DNA of 64,000 nt from Clostridium pasteurianum BC1. Lineage in GTDB: Bacteria; Bacillota; Clostridia; Clostridiales; Clostridiaceae. Where the stretch lies: contig NC_021182.1 of the NCBI RefSeq assembly GCF_000389635.1, positions 1,674,001-1,738,000 of the forward strand. Direction: 5' to 3'. Below, piece after piece: positions 10,227-19,878 of the stretch; position 1 is the stretch's first letter, and each line of letters begins with the position of its first letter. The translations under genes were made by a program, and so were the position numbers. Below the pieces are notes generated by a model. It was not told the DNA's origin. It did no database searches and saw only the letters and a program-made list of their open reading frames with translations.

Positions 10227-11603
10227 TTGAAACGTACTTATGTATTGGATACAAATGTTATTCTATATTCTCCAGGAGCAATAACTTCTTTTGCAGATAA
10301 TGATGTGGTTATTCCGGAGGTAGTTCTTGAGGAATTAGATTCTTTTAAAAAAGATAAGAGTGATTTAGGAGCCAATGCAAGACATGCTGCAAGAATATTG
10401 GATAAATTGAGAAAAGAGGGTAATATAAATAAAGGCATAAATCTCCCTGGTGGAGGTAAACTTAGAGTGGAAATGAATCATCATGATACGATAATACCTG
10501 AAAGTTGGGATAAATCTAAGCCTGATAATAGAATAGTACAGGTATGCAAAGCTCTTAAAGAGCAAGGTGAGGATGTTTACCTAATTAGCAAGGATATATT
10601 TGAAAGAATAAAAGGAGATTGTGTAGGAGTAAATGTAGAAGATTTTTACGAAAAGTTAGTACCTGAATATGATAGCCAATATACAGGGAGAATTGATGTG
10701 TATGTACCTTCAGAAAAATTGCAGTATTTCTTTAAAAATAAGTATTTGGACTCAGATAAGCTCTTAAGTTATTCCTATGAGGAAGAGAAATATTATAAGC
10801 CTCAATTATATATAAATCAATTTGTTATAATTCACTCAATGGATAATGACAAACAAACAGCTCTTGGAAGATTCGATGGCAAAATGGTGACTTCCCTTAA
10901 ATTTACGGAAATGAAACCCTTAGGACTTACTACTAGAAATGTGGGACAAAAGTTTATGCTGGAAGCTTTGTACACTGATGCAGATAAGGCTCCACTGGTA
11001 ATAATAAAGGGACCTGCTGGAACGGCTAAAACTTTATTTTCTTTAGCAGCAGGATTATATAAAATATTAGAAGATGGTAATGAAGAATATAGAAGAATTC
11101 TTGTATGCCGACCTAATGTAACTATGGATGAAGATATAGGATACTTACCAGGATCGGAACAAGATAAAATATCTCCTTTTATGAGACCTATTTTTGATAA
11201 CCTAGAGATACTTGTAGATTCAGACGAAAATGAAAGATATAAAAATGAAGGAGAACTAAATGATAAGGTAAAGGAACTTTTTGATAGGAGGATAATAACT
11301 ACGGAAGCAGTGGCGTTTCTTAGAGGTAGATCTATACTGAAAAATTGGGTTATAGTAGATGAAGCACAAAACTTATCACCAAAACAGGTTAAAGCTATAA
11401 TTACAAGAGTAGGTGAAGGAACTAAACTTATACTAATTGGAGATCCAGATCAAATTGATCAGCCATTTTTGGATTCAAGGTCTAATGGACTTTGTTATGC
11501 GGCGGAAAAGATGAAGGGGAGTAAAATATGTTATCAGATTACATTAAAATTTGATGAATGTGAAAGATCTCCACTTGCTTTTGAAGCATCGAAAAGGTTA
11601 TAG
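10227..11603 (+). CDS. PIN-domain PhoH family ATPase
   Basis: This is a fusion of an N-terminal PIN nuclease-like domain (TYVLDTNVILYS, acidic Asp8; DNRIVQVC; LISKDIF) with a C-terminal PhoH-type RNA-helicase-like ATPase. The ATPase has Walker A GPAGTAKT at 262-269 and Walker B WVIVDEAQN. The architecture matches Bacillus YlaK, thought to act on RNA; the substrate is unknown. Start TTG 10227 is preferred, because AAAGGGGG lies 7 bases upstream; an in-frame TTG at 10209 falls before that site. The length of 458 residues is usual. The gene stands alone. Confidence 0.9.
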   Translation: MKRTYVLDTNVILYSPGAITSFADNDVVIPEVVLEELDSFKKDKSDLGANARHAARILDKLRKEGNINKGINLPGGGKLRVEMNHHDTIIPESWDKSKPDNRIVQVCKALKEQGEDVYLISKDIFERIKGDCVGVNVEDFYEKLVPEYDSQYTGRIDVYVPSEKLQYFFKNKYLDSDKLLSYSYEEEKYYKPQLYINQFVIIHSMDNDKQTALGRFDGKMVTSLKFTEMKPLGLTTRNVGQKFMLEALYTDADKAPLVIIKGPAGTAKTLFSLAAGLYKILEDGNEEYRRILVCRPNVTMDEDIGYLPGSEQDKISPFMRPIFDNLEILVDSDENERYKNEGELNDKVKELFDRRIITTEAVAFLRGRSILKNWVIVDEAQNLSPKQVKAIITRVGEGTKLILIGDPDQIDQPFLDSRSNGLCYAAEKMKGSKICYQITLKFDECERSPLAFEASKRL

Positions 11604-11656
11604 TCAACTTTTAATATTAATTATGTTGTAAAAAATTTTTATAAACAGAGTTCTTG

Positions 11657-11826
11657 GCATCAGGTGGAGTTTTTATTCCATCTGATGCTTAGAAATCGTT
11701 ATCCAGGGACGTAGCCACTCTTTACTCACACTTGAAGAAAAGCAGAGAACCAAAATCTTAGATTTTGTGTGAATCGCTTTCACAGAGTGCGGTGGGGGCA
11801 TTAGAGTGGGTAGTCATCGGATAAAC
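11657..11826 (+). repeat. Family A structured repeat, long form (copy A2)
   Basis: A first hairpin GCATCAGGTGG/CCATCTGATGC (11657-11688) is followed by a long irregular stem. That stem opens with TTATCC (11699) and closes with GGATAA (11819-11824), with inner CCACTCT/AGAGTGG. The extended tip contains AAAATCTTAGATTTT and CGCTTTCAC. The same layout recurs at 30.9, 36.6, 37.7 and 40.0 kb. There is no reading frame inside. Confidence 0.8.
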
Positions 11827-11830
11827 AATA

Positions 11831-11875
11831 AAAAGACCTACTTAATTAAATTATATCTAATTAAGTAGGTCTTTT
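11831..11875. terminator. Bidirectional terminator
   Basis: A perfect 18-bp inverted repeat (11831-11848 with 11858-11875) has A-tracts on the left and T-tracts on the right. It can end transcription from either side. The remainder of the 445-base gap 11604-12048 holds only repeat A2 and AT-rich sequence. Confidence 0.85.
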
Positions 11876-12048
11876 ATAATTGTTAATAATACGTGAATGT
11901 TTATGGGAAATATTGTATGTTTAACGGTTAGTTACAAAAAATATACAATTTATAAATGAAAAGCTATTGAAAATGTTGTAAAATATAAGTTAAGCATCTT
12001 AAAATTAATCATAAGCAGAGATGTATTATAATTTTATGAGGTACAAAT

Positions 12049-13116
12049 ATGAAGAATGGAATTAGTAATGAATCAAATTTAAGAAGAAATAGAAATGGGG
12101 CTAAGAAGGTTAAAAGGTCAAAAATTTTAATATACTTTATAATTTTTCAACTCATTTTTGGTATTGCTACAGCACCCTTAATAGTTTTTTATGGCCCCTT
12201 TTCTACATTGAAAAAGATGATCGTAGGGCAGGCTATGAGTACCATGAGTCATCAATATATTGCCACATTTTTTTTATCACAAAAACAGATTAATGATATA
12301 TTGTATAGCAATAGTACTGGCAATAGCACTGCTGGACCCATTGGTTCACTAGCAGAGGATTTAAACAAGATAAAAATTGGAAATCATGATAATACTATAG
12401 AATTAGAAAAGATTGATGGAAAAAAATTTACAGGATTAATGTTAGTAGTTCATGATCCAACAAGAGTTAAAATTGGATATTCATCACAGCTTGGGACTGT
12501 AGGTCAAACAACCAGTCAGATAGCAAAGAATAACAATGCAATAGCAGCGATAAATGGAGGTGGATTCCAAGATAAAGCTAATAATTCTACGGCTACATGG
12601 ACGGGAACAGGGGCTTTGCCAACGGGCATAATAATTTCTGGTGGAAAGCTTATTTATCCAACCGATAATATAGATTACAATGTAAAAAGGATAGGAGTGG
12701 CTGGAATTACTAGAGATGGGCAGTTAATAGTTGGTGATCATAGTATTAATGAATTATTAAAAGCTGGAGTTACAGAAGCTATATGCTTTGGACCTACGCT
12801 TATAGTAAATGGAACAATTCAGACTAGAGATAGTCAAGGAAGACCAATAGATAGTCAAGGAGCTAATCCGAGAACGGCTATAGGACAAAGGGCTGATGGC
12901 TCCATACTTCTTCTTACCATCGATGGAAGGCAGGGACTTCAAATGGGAGCTACTATTGGAGATGTACAAAAAGTTATGAAGGATCAGGGAGCATTAAACG
13001 CAGTTAATCTTGATGGAGGAGCCTCAACTACTTTATATTACAATGGAAGTGTTCAGAACAATCCAAGTGATAAATTTGGTGAGAGACCAATACCTACTGC
13101 TGTGTACGTAAGATAG
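12049..13116 (+). CDS. NAGPA-domain (phosphodiester glycosidase family) membrane protein, copy 1
   Basis: The family includes the lysosomal uncovering enzyme; bacterial members cleave or bind phosphodiester-linked sugars in the wall or matrix. The exact substrate is unknown. A basic N-terminus and one membrane helix (about residues 27-48) place the domain outside. Core motifs are AIAAINGGGF, the tract ending FGPTLIVNG, PRTAIGQR, LTIDGR and AVNLDGGASTTLYYNG. The length is 355 residues. It is followed 17 bases later by a partner gene, and the pair is repeated at 14258-16328. Confidence 0.88.
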   Translation: MKNGISNESNLRRNRNGAKKVKRSKILIYFIIFQLIFGIATAPLIVFYGPFSTLKKMIVGQAMSTMSHQYIATFFLSQKQINDILYSNSTGNSTAGPIGSLAEDLNKIKIGNHDNTIELEKIDGKKFTGLMLVVHDPTRVKIGYSSQLGTVGQTTSQIAKNNNAIAAINGGGFQDKANNSTATWTGTGALPTGIIISGGKLIYPTDNIDYNVKRIGVAGITRDGQLIVGDHSINELLKAGVTEAICFGPTLIVNGTIQTRDSQGRPIDSQGANPRTAIGQRADGSILLLTIDGRQGLQMGATIGDVQKVMKDQGALNAVNLDGGASTTLYYNGSVQNNPSDKFGERPIPTAVYVR

Positions 13117-13133
13117 ATGAGGAGGATTATATT

Positions 13134-14170
13134 TTGAAAGCTTCTAAAAGAATTTTTACATGGATTATTATTTCACTGGTTCTGCAATGTTCAGTTTATT
13201 TATATTTAAATAATTTTTATTTTTCTCCTGAAGGAAATATAAAGGTTACAAAGATGGACAGCGTAAGTAAAAAAAATGAAATAAAGCCTAATGTATCATT
13301 TACAGATACAGACAAGGATATATCTTTATCCGATGATTTTACATATACTGCATATATGTCTAACGGACTTGTAAAAGTGGTGGATACTACTACTGGGAAA
13401 GAACTACAAATAAATTTCACAAAGGGAATACAGTGTTTGGCATATAAATGGGTTCCAGGAACTAATAGAATGATTATAGTGAAAAGCTGAATGGCAATAG
13501 TGGAAAGATAATAAAATTTTTCTCATATGATGCTGCTAAACAAGCAAAAGCCGAAATATATAATTATGAAAGCAAAAAAGAAGATGCGGTGACGGCAGGC
13601 CAAAGTGTTGATTTGGAAATTTCCGAATTGACAGGAGTGCTTTATGCAAAAATAAACTATAGCAATACCTTGGCAAGTATATATAGAATTGACAGAAATG
13701 AGACACTTACAAGAGTAAGTACAACTACAAGAAATATTGGCAATATAGCAGTTGCATCTAATAATGATCAACTGGTATATGAAGATTTAACCTCTGATAG
13801 AATGCGTAGTAATTATACACCTAAGAAAACAATAAGCCTAAATGGAATTTCAATGGGTTCACTTTTAGGAGCAGATAATAATGATAATTTCTACATAGGA
13901 GTTGGAAAATCACAGATTAATAAGATTTATTATGGAAAGCTTACAGAAAATACTTCTTCATGGAAAGAATTATCCACAGGAGGTTTAGTAAATACTAATA
14001 ATATTGTTATAAATTCCGATAATAATGTATATATAGTTGATAGAAATCAGGGGACTATTACAGATATAAAGAATAACAAAAAGAATACTTTTGAAGGTAG
14101 TTTTATTGAATTAAATAATAGCTCTATTATTTCAAAAATCGACAATAAGCTCACAATAAAATCTTTCTAA
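13134..14170 (+). pseudogene. Frameshifted copy of the NAGPA partner protein
   Basis: The frame opens at TTG 13134 behind GAGGAGG with a signal-anchor helix, and ends at a TGA at 13490 after RMIIVKS. The continuing protein is in another frame: EKLNGNSGKIIKFF... from about 13479 to the stop at 14170. Alignment with the intact paralog (15303-16328: RIIIAEKSSGDGSGSI) shows that one base is missing near GTGAAAAG at 13480-13487. Restored, it would give about 345 residues: one membrane anchor and a beta-rich, propeller-like extracellular part. It is either a recent mutation, programmed slippage (A4 run), or a base-calling error. Confidence 0.8.
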
Positions 14171-14257
14171 AAGTAAATTAATTGTAAACACTATTTTAAA
14201 ATTTGTCTATTTATAGTAGAATATAGTGTGTATTTAATTTAGAAAGGATTAGATAAA

Positions 14258-15292
14258 ATGTCTCATTCCAAATTAGAAAAAGGAGCCAAATACCAAAATA
14301 AAAATAAGTTTGGTAAATTCAAATATTCTATATTGTTTATTTTATTTGAAATTGTTTTTACAATTACTACCTTAGTGTTTATAGTACTTTATGGTCCCTT
14401 TATAAATGTTAAAAAGACGGTTGTAGGTGCACTCATGACCTCTGGCAGGCATCAGTATGTAGCAAGATGGTTTTTGTCAGATGCTGATATAAATAAATTG
14501 ACTAATACTGATTTAGCTCATCAGAAGTTAGGGGAGAGTACAGAAAAGATAAATGTAAATGAAATAAATGTGGAGCATAAAAATGATACTAATATCGAGA
14601 GATATGATGTGGATGGTAAAAAGTTTAAAGGGTACATGCTAGTTATACATGATCCAACTAGAGTTAAAGTTGGTTATACAAAAAATCTTGGAAAAGAGGG
14701 ACAGTGTACCAGTGTAATTGCACAGGAAAATAACGCTATAGCAGCTATAAATGGAGGAGGCTTCAGTGATGAATCCACTTCTGGAAATTCCAAGTATACT
14801 GGTACTGGAGGAAAACCTATAGGTATTTTAATGTCTAAAGGTAAGATTATATCAAATAATTCTGGAGATTTATCACAAAAAGTACCAACTTTAGGTATTG
14901 ATGCTAATGGAAAATTGTTAGTTGGAAACTATAGTATTCAGGATTTGGAAGCAAATAATGTTACAGATGCTATTTCTTTTGGACCTGTGCTTGTTCTAAA
15001 TGGTAATCCGCAGGTGATTACTGAAGAGGGAGGTATTGCTCCAAGAACAGCTGTAGGTCAAAGAAAAGATGGAGCTATGCTTCTATTGGTTATAGATGGG
15101 AGGCAGTTAAAAAGTGCTGGCGCTACCTATGAAGATGTTAGAACAGCTATGCTGCAATATGGAGCTGTAAATGCTATAAACTTAGATGGCGGTTCTTCAA
15201 CTACAATGTATTATAACGGGGATGTTATAAATAATCCTTGTGATGCTGTTGGTGAAAGATATGTACCTTCAGTTGTCTATGTTGAGAACTAG
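14258..15292 (+). CDS. NAGPA-domain membrane protein, copy 2
   Basis: This paralog of the gene at 12049 has the same design: basic N-terminus, one membrane helix (about 25-47), and the NAGPA domain with AIAAINGGGF, SFGPVLVLNG, APRTAVGQR, LLVIDGR and AINLDGGSSTTMYYNG. The length is 344 residues. The linker between anchor and domain is the most divergent part. The ATG follows AGAAAGGA. It lies 10 bases before its partner, so the two are very probably coexpressed. Confidence 0.88.
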   Translation: MSHSKLEKGAKYQNKNKFGKFKYSILFILFEIVFTITTLVFIVLYGPFINVKKTVVGALMTSGRHQYVARWFLSDADINKLTNTDLAHQKLGESTEKINVNEINVEHKNDTNIERYDVDGKKFKGYMLVIHDPTRVKVGYTKNLGKEGQCTSVIAQENNAIAAINGGGFSDESTSGNSKYTGTGGKPIGILMSKGKIISNNSGDLSQKVPTLGIDANGKLLVGNYSIQDLEANNVTDAISFGPVLVLNGNPQVITEEGGIAPRTAVGQRKDGAMLLLVIDGRQLKSAGATYEDVRTAMLQYGAVNAINLDGGSSTTMYYNGDVINNPCDAVGERYVPSVVYVEN

Positions 15293-15302
15293 GGGGAAAC
15301 CA

Positions 15303-16328
15303 ATGAGTAAAATACTAAAGCATATAACTATATGGATTTGCATTTCTTTAGTAATACAATTTAGTGCATTGTATTATGTAAATGAAAACTATTTAAAAGC
15401 AGAAACTTCTTTTCAGACAAAAAAAGTAGAGGTAAGTGCAACTAAAAAAGTAGAGATAGCAATAAATATTCCGGGGGACGCTAATGAAGTAAGAGCTTCT
15501 TATGATGGAAATTATATTTCCTATTACCAAGGTGGAGTTATTAGGATAGTTAATACTCTTAATGGACAGGAAAAGAGCGTGACAGCATCAGATGGAAATA
15601 AGATATCTATGTACAAATGGTTGCCAGATAGGCATAGAATTATAATAGCTGAGAAGTCTTCAGGTGATGGTAGTGGAAGTATCGAATTAAAATACTACGA
15701 TGCTTCTAAAGATGTTAAGGACAATATAGAAAGATTATCCTGGTCAGATAGTGAATCGCAAGTACAGGATATTCAAGTTTCTCCAATAACAAATCTTATG
15801 TTTGTTAAGGTTAAAAGGGATTCTTTAAGAAGTGATACTTACGAAGTAAATGCTATGAATGAGGTTACTAAAATTAATACAAGCTCTAATCTTGGTAATA
15901 TTAAAATCCTTCCACACGAAGATGAACTGATTTATGAAAATTCCTATAATCATACTATACAGACTACAAATAAAAATCACAGTATAACCTTTAAGGATAT
16001 CCCAAATCCTGTTGTTTTGGGATGTGATAGCAATGATAATGTCTATATAGGTAATTTCACTAACGGTAAGATAGACAAAGTATTTTATGGAAGTCCACAA
16101 AATCATACTGAGCAGTGGAAAGTATTAAATGTTACGGAACCCTTTAATCCCAATGATGTCTATATATCGGAGGCTGGAGAAATATATGTTAATAATAATT
16201 TAAAAGGGCAAATACAGGCCTTAAAAGGTAATAAAACTACCGATTACCAGGGGACACTGTTGGAGATGGCCGAAAAAGTTATAATTTCTAATGATAATGG
16301 CAAATTAGTAAAAACAGTTTATAAATAA
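15303..16328 (+). CDS. Membrane-anchored beta-rich partner of the NAGPA protein
   Basis: No family is recognised with certainty. One N-terminal membrane helix is followed by about 310 residues that look extracellular, with repeated strands of the type YISYYQGGVIRIVN and KISMYKWLPDRHRIIIAE, like a beta-propeller. Start ATG 15303 follows AGGGGGAAACC; an earlier in-frame ATG at 15240 lies inside the preceding gene. Being paired with an NAGPA gene twice in this window suggests the two proteins work together at the envelope. The paralog at 13134 is frameshifted, so this may be the only working copy. Confidence 0.75.
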   Translation: MSKILKHITIWICISLVIQFSALYYVNENYLKAETSFQTKKVEVSATKKVEIAINIPGDANEVRASYDGNYISYYQGGVIRIVNTLNGQEKSVTASDGNKISMYKWLPDRHRIIIAEKSSGDGSGSIELKYYDASKDVKDNIERLSWSDSESQVQDIQVSPITNLMFVKVKRDSLRSDTYEVNAMNEVTKINTSSNLGNIKILPHEDELIYENSYNHTIQTTNKNHSITFKDIPNPVVLGCDSNDNVYIGNFTNGKIDKVFYGSPQNHTEQWKVLNVTEPFNPNDVYISEAGEIYVNNNLKGQIQALKGNKTTDYQGTLLEMAEKVIISNDNGKLVKTVYK

Positions 16329-16355
16329 AATTAGGCGACATATATACTTTGATGT

Positions 16356-16438
16356 TTTAGGCATCTTGAAAAAATGGTCAGTCAATATGTTGATAAATTT
16401 TTCATCTTTGACTTATTATTTATTTTTAGATGCTTTAA
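16356..16438 (+). repeat. Family B repeat, copy B1
   Basis: It begins TTAGGCATCTTGAAAAA, contains GGTCAGTCAATATG, and ends CATCTTTGACTTATTATTTA...TAGATGCTTTAA. Near-identical ends and middle occur at 42.7 kb. It lies between the NAGPA cluster and the S2P gene. Confidence 0.65.
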
Positions 16439-16522
16439 TTATTCTGTCAATATATATTATATGTTTACTTAAAATTTGTTATAATTAGGGTACGTTACTA
16501 AAAACTTAAGGGAGGAATATTT

Positions 16523-17179
16523 TTGTTTGATTCAACAAGAGTTTTATCTATAATATTATCTATACCGGGGATTTTAATAGCTTTTACCTTTCATGAGTAT
16601 GCACATGCTTTTGTTGCAGATAAATTAGGTGATAAAACTCCTAAATTTCAAGGTAGACTTACTTTAAATCCTATAGCTCACATAGATCCAATAGGATTTA
16701 TATTGATTCTAATTTTAGGTTTTGGATGGGCTAAGCCAGTTCAAACTAATCCTAGTGCTTATAAGCACTACTACAAAGATGATCTTAAAGTTTCTATTGC
16801 TGGGCCCTTGGCCAATTTAGCAGTTGGATTTGTATTTGCTTTTATCGCCATAATACTTTCAAAGGTATTAACAGGTAATTCACCTATAGCTGTTATTATA
16901 ATAACCATAGCCAGTATTACATCACAGTTAAATTGTATGCTGTTCTTATTAAATTTGTTACCAATACCTGGTTTTGATGGATTCCATATTTTAAGGGATC
17001 TATTTCCTAGAGCCTTTTACAATGTGGCAGATTCTATGTATAGGTATCAATTAATTATATTTATGGTTTTGGTAATACCAATAGGAGGACGTTCTATATT
17101 ATCTTATATTATAGGGGCACCATCTAATGCTATATATGGCATGTTTGAAAGACTGGCTTTCACAGTTGTGGGTTTTTAA
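16523..17179 (+). CDS. Site-2-protease-like membrane metalloprotease (M50)
   Basis: This is an intramembrane zinc protease of the short bacterial M50B group. The zinc motif HEYAH (His24, Glu25, His28) lies in the first membrane segment, and the third ligand Asp152 is in LLPIPGFDGF. About five to six hydrophobic segments are visible, and there is no PDZ domain. The length is 218 residues. TTG start at 16523 with GGAGGAAT upstream. Such proteins process membrane-bound regulators; the target here is unknown. Confidence 0.9.
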   Translation: MFDSTRVLSIILSIPGILIAFTFHEYAHAFVADKLGDKTPKFQGRLTLNPIAHIDPIGFILILILGFGWAKPVQTNPSAYKHYYKDDLKVSIAGPLANLAVGFVFAFIAIILSKVLTGNSPIAVIIITIASITSQLNCMLFLLNLLPIPGFDGFHILRDLFPRAFYNVADSMYRYQLIIFMVLVIPIGGRSILSYIIGAPSNAIYGMFERLAFTVVGF

Positions 17180-17329
17180 TGATTCATTGATACAGCTTAA
17201 ATTGCCTGGGAAATATACACAATAATATCTTGACGGTGTTTTAAAATTGGTGATTTATTTTAGAATCAGTACTTTTAAGGCATCGTTATTTTAGTTGAAA
17301 TATATAATAAAATAGTTGGAGGAAGAATA

Positions 17330-17965
17330 ATGCGACTTAGGAAAAAATGGTGGGCTAGACCGGAGATGGAAGAAAGTTCTTTAGTTATAACAGAGCCCAG
17401 AGAATATAAGGGCAGGTGGAAAGATGTATTTAATAATGGTAATGAAATATATCTAGAACTTGGCTGTGGTAGGGGAGAGTTTATTACTAAGAATGCAATG
17501 GCTAATCCAGATAAAAACTACATAGCAATAGATTTAAAGGATGAAGTACTAGTATGTGTACTTAGAAAGGTTAAGGAAGCTGAGCTTACCAACGTGAGAA
17601 TAATTCCTTTGGAGATAGCCTTTATTACTGAGATTTTTGATGAAAATGAAATCAGTAGAATATATATTAATTTTTGTAATCCATGGCCTAAAGATAGACA
17701 TAATAAGAGAAGACTTACTCACATAAGATTTTTAGAAAAATATAAACAATTTATTAAGCCTGGTACGGAGATTTGGTTTAAAACAGACAATAGAGAATTG
17801 TTTGATGCATCCTTAGAGTATATGACTAATTGTGACTTTGAACTGCTGTTTTACACTTATGACCTGCACAGCAGTGATTTCCAGCAAAATACGTTAACAG
17901 AATATGAAAATAAATTTGTTAATCTTGGAATGAAAATCATGTTTTTAAAGGCTAAACTGAAATAG
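17330..17965 (+). CDS. trmB: tRNA (guanine-N7)-methyltransferase TrmB
   Basis: This is a SAM-dependent enzyme that makes m7G46 in the variable loop of tRNA. The SAM site is [10 protein letters not shown], the family signature is [15 protein letters not shown] (residues about 120-134), and WFKTDN follows. The length of 211 residues is typical. The N-terminal [10 protein letters not shown] is characteristic of the Firmicute form. The ATG follows TGGAGGAA. It stands as a single gene. Confidence 0.95.
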   Translation: MRLRKKWWARPEMEESSLVITEPREYKGRWKDVFNNGNEIYLELGCGRGEFITKNAMANPDKNYIAIDLKDEVLVCVLRKVKEAELTNVRIIPLEIAFITEIFDENEISRIYINFCNPWPKDRHNKRRLTHIRFLEKYKQFIKPGTEIWFKTDNRELFDASLEYMTNCDFELLFYTYDLHSSDFQQNTLTEYENKFVNLGMKIMFLKAKLK

Positions 17966-18076
17966 AAGTCTCAATATGAGTAGTGTATAATTAATTAGTA
18001 ATATGGGAAATATGTTTATTGAAGTTAATATTATTGTTTATTTGTAATTCTGTTATGGAATGTAAGGAGGAATTTT

Positions 18077-18274
18077 ATGCCATCTACATTTAGAAATTCA
18101 CATATAATACAAAAGGTTATTAAGAATAATAATGATGATATTATTGCCTATAAGCTTGAAAATGGTGAAATAATAATGAAGGAAGAGGCAGTAAGTTTGG
18201 CATCACAGGGGTTAATTAGTGGAGTTACAATTGAATCTGGTGATGGAGGAAACGAAAACTTGAAAATATTTTAG
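18077..18274 (+). CDS. DUF3892-type small protein
   Basis: This 65-residue protein resembles the DUF3892 group (YKLENGEIIMKEEAVSLASQGLISGVTI). In that group a short beta-rich fold is followed by a helix. Function is not known. AAGGAGGAAT lies just before the ATG, so translation should be strong. It is followed by a terminator and is monocistronic or the end of a trmB unit. Confidence 0.7.
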   Translation: MPSTFRNSHIIQKVIKNNNDDIIAYKLENGEIIMKEEAVSLASQGLISGVTIESGDGGNENLKIF

Positions 18275-18347
18275 ATGGGCTTTATATGCTGTTTAAAGCT
18301 CATGTATAGATTAATGTAATGAGTTTTAATGTTCTGTATTTGTAAAT

Positions 18348-18388
18348 AAAACTTATTTGATATAAAAGCTCTATCAAGTAAGTTTTTT
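18348..18388 (+). terminator. Terminator after the DUF3892 gene
   Basis: A 14-bp stem (18348-18361 with 18373-18386, one G-U pair) ends in T6. The rest of the 341-base gap to 18616 is AT-rich and contains the promoter at 18549. Confidence 0.8.
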
Positions 18389-18548
18389 AATTTGGATAGA
18401 ATTATAAATGTCTTTTTAAGTAGTATTTCTTTGGGACTAGTTCTTGCTATTTTACGATATTTTCATTAAAGTTTAAGATAGGTTGACAGTGTATGGATTT
18501 ATACAGTATAAAATTAATACATTATATATAAATTTAATGATTTGTTAA

Positions 18549-18578
18549 TTGACAAATCGTGTTATTTTTATGGATAAT
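18549..18578 (+). promoter_or_regulatory. Promoter of the first RodA/FtsW-like gene
   Basis: TTGACA, an 18-base spacer and GATAAT. The same promoter, with the same spacing and flanks, is repeated before the second copy at 19810. Confidence 0.7.
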
Positions 18579-18615
18579 AATCATAGCATAAATTTTTTGT
18601 TTGGAGGTCTCCAAT

Positions 18616-19731
18616 TTGAAAAAATGGATTATAGACGGCAAATTATTAAAACAACTTGATCTTCCTTTGATTATTGCAGCACTTGCCATAGCGGTTTTTG
18701 GTGTTATGAATATATATAGTGCTACTAGGGCTTCGGCAGGAACTAGCTATTTAAAGACACAACTTATGTTCATATGTATAGCTATAGTAATTTGTTATGT
18801 TATATTATTAATTGATTATAATATAATGAGTAATTACTCAGAAATTATATATTGGGTTGGAATAGTTTTATTACTGGCCACAGATATACAGAATATGAGT
18901 GTTAAGGGGGCTAATTCTTGGCTTAAATTAGGTCCTCTTCCTGCAATTGAACCAGCAGAATTTTTTAGAATGGCTTTAGCTCTACTTTTAGCAAAGAAGA
19001 TAAATGATATGGAAGGCAATATAAATGAGCCTAAAAATCTCTTGAAGCTATTATTTTATACTGCAATACCAACAGTAATGATAATTAAACAGCCCAATCT
19101 TGGCATGGCAATAATTTGCCTTTGTATATCTTTTGCTATACTGTTTATATCGGGTCTTAATTTAAAGATAATATTTGGAACCATAGCCTTAATTGTTCCT
19201 ACTTGTATAATAATATGGGAGAGCCATATTTTAAAACCATATCAGATGGCAAGAATAACTTCATTCTTGAGTCCTGAATCTGCGCAACAGACCACAAATT
19301 ATCAACTTTTTAATTCTAAGATTGGTATTGGTTCAGGAGAACTTTTAGGCAAGGGATTTTTACATGGCACTCAAATATCAGGAGGATATGTTCCAGAAGC
19401 ACATACAGATTTTATATTTGCAGTAGTTGGTGAGGAGTGGGGCTTAGTTGGAGCTGTTATACTTTTAATTTTATATGCTATAATATTGTACAGAATATTG
19501 AAAATTGCTAAAAATTCTAAGGATATTTTGGGTAAACTTATTTGTGTGGGAACGTTTGGTGGACTAACATTTTCCATATATCAAAATATAGCCATGACTA
19601 TAGGACTAGCACCTATATCAGGAATAACCCTTCCACTTATGAGTGCAGGTGGAAGTTCTATTATAGCAAATTTTATGGCTTTAGCTTTAGTTTTAAATGT
19701 AAGCATGAGAAAGAAAAAGATAAATTTTTGA
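18616..19731 (+). CDS. RodA/FtsW/SpoVE family (SEDS) membrane protein, copy 1
   Basis: SEDS proteins are peptidoglycan glycosyltransferases that work with class B PBPs in elongation, division or spore cortex formation. This 371-residue copy has about ten membrane segments and the catalytic-loop motif HTDFIFAVVGEEWG with Asp265. The late motif is PLMSAGGSS, where RodA and FtsW usually have SYGGSS or SYGGTS. Start TTG 18616 is chosen for its GGAGGT at 18603-18608; the TTG at 18601 lies before the site. It resembles RodA more than FtsW, but the pathway is not certain. Confidence 0.85.
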   Translation: MKKWIIDGKLLKQLDLPLIIAALAIAVFGVMNIYSATRASAGTSYLKTQLMFICIAIVICYVILLIDYNIMSNYSEIIYWVGIVLLLATDIQNMSVKGANSWLKLGPLPAIEPAEFFRMALALLLAKKINDMEGNINEPKNLLKLLFYTAIPTVMIIKQPNLGMAIICLCISFAILFISGLNLKIIFGTIALIVPTCIIIWESHILKPYQMARITSFLSPESAQQTTNYQLFNSKIGIGSGELLGKGFLHGTQISGGYVPEAHTDFIFAVVGEEWGLVGAVILLILYAIILYRILKIAKNSKDILGKLICVGTFGGLTFSIYQNIAMTIGLAPISGITLPLMSAGGSSIIANFMALALVLNVSMRKKKINF

Positions 19732-19809
19732 TAAAATTGTGAAGAGTTTAATGGATTAGGATGTCTTCTACCTATTAAGCTCTATTTTTGCATTACAAGA
19801 ATTTATTAA

Positions 19810-19839
19810 TTGACAAAGAATATAATTTTTGTAGATAAT
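19810..19839 (+). promoter_or_regulatory. Duplicated promoter of the second SEDS gene
   Basis: TTGACA, 18 bases, GATAAT. The leader TTTTTTGTTTGGGGGTCTCC parallels that of copy 1, so regulatory DNA was duplicated with the gene. Confidence 0.7.
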
Positions 19840-19878
19840 AAGTATAGTAGTAAAATTTTTTGTTTGGGGGTCTCCAGT

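Noticed and set aside
11657-11826. Family A element as a plain terminator
   Set aside because: No T-run follows either stem, the size is far larger than a terminator, and a true terminator lies right after it at 11831.
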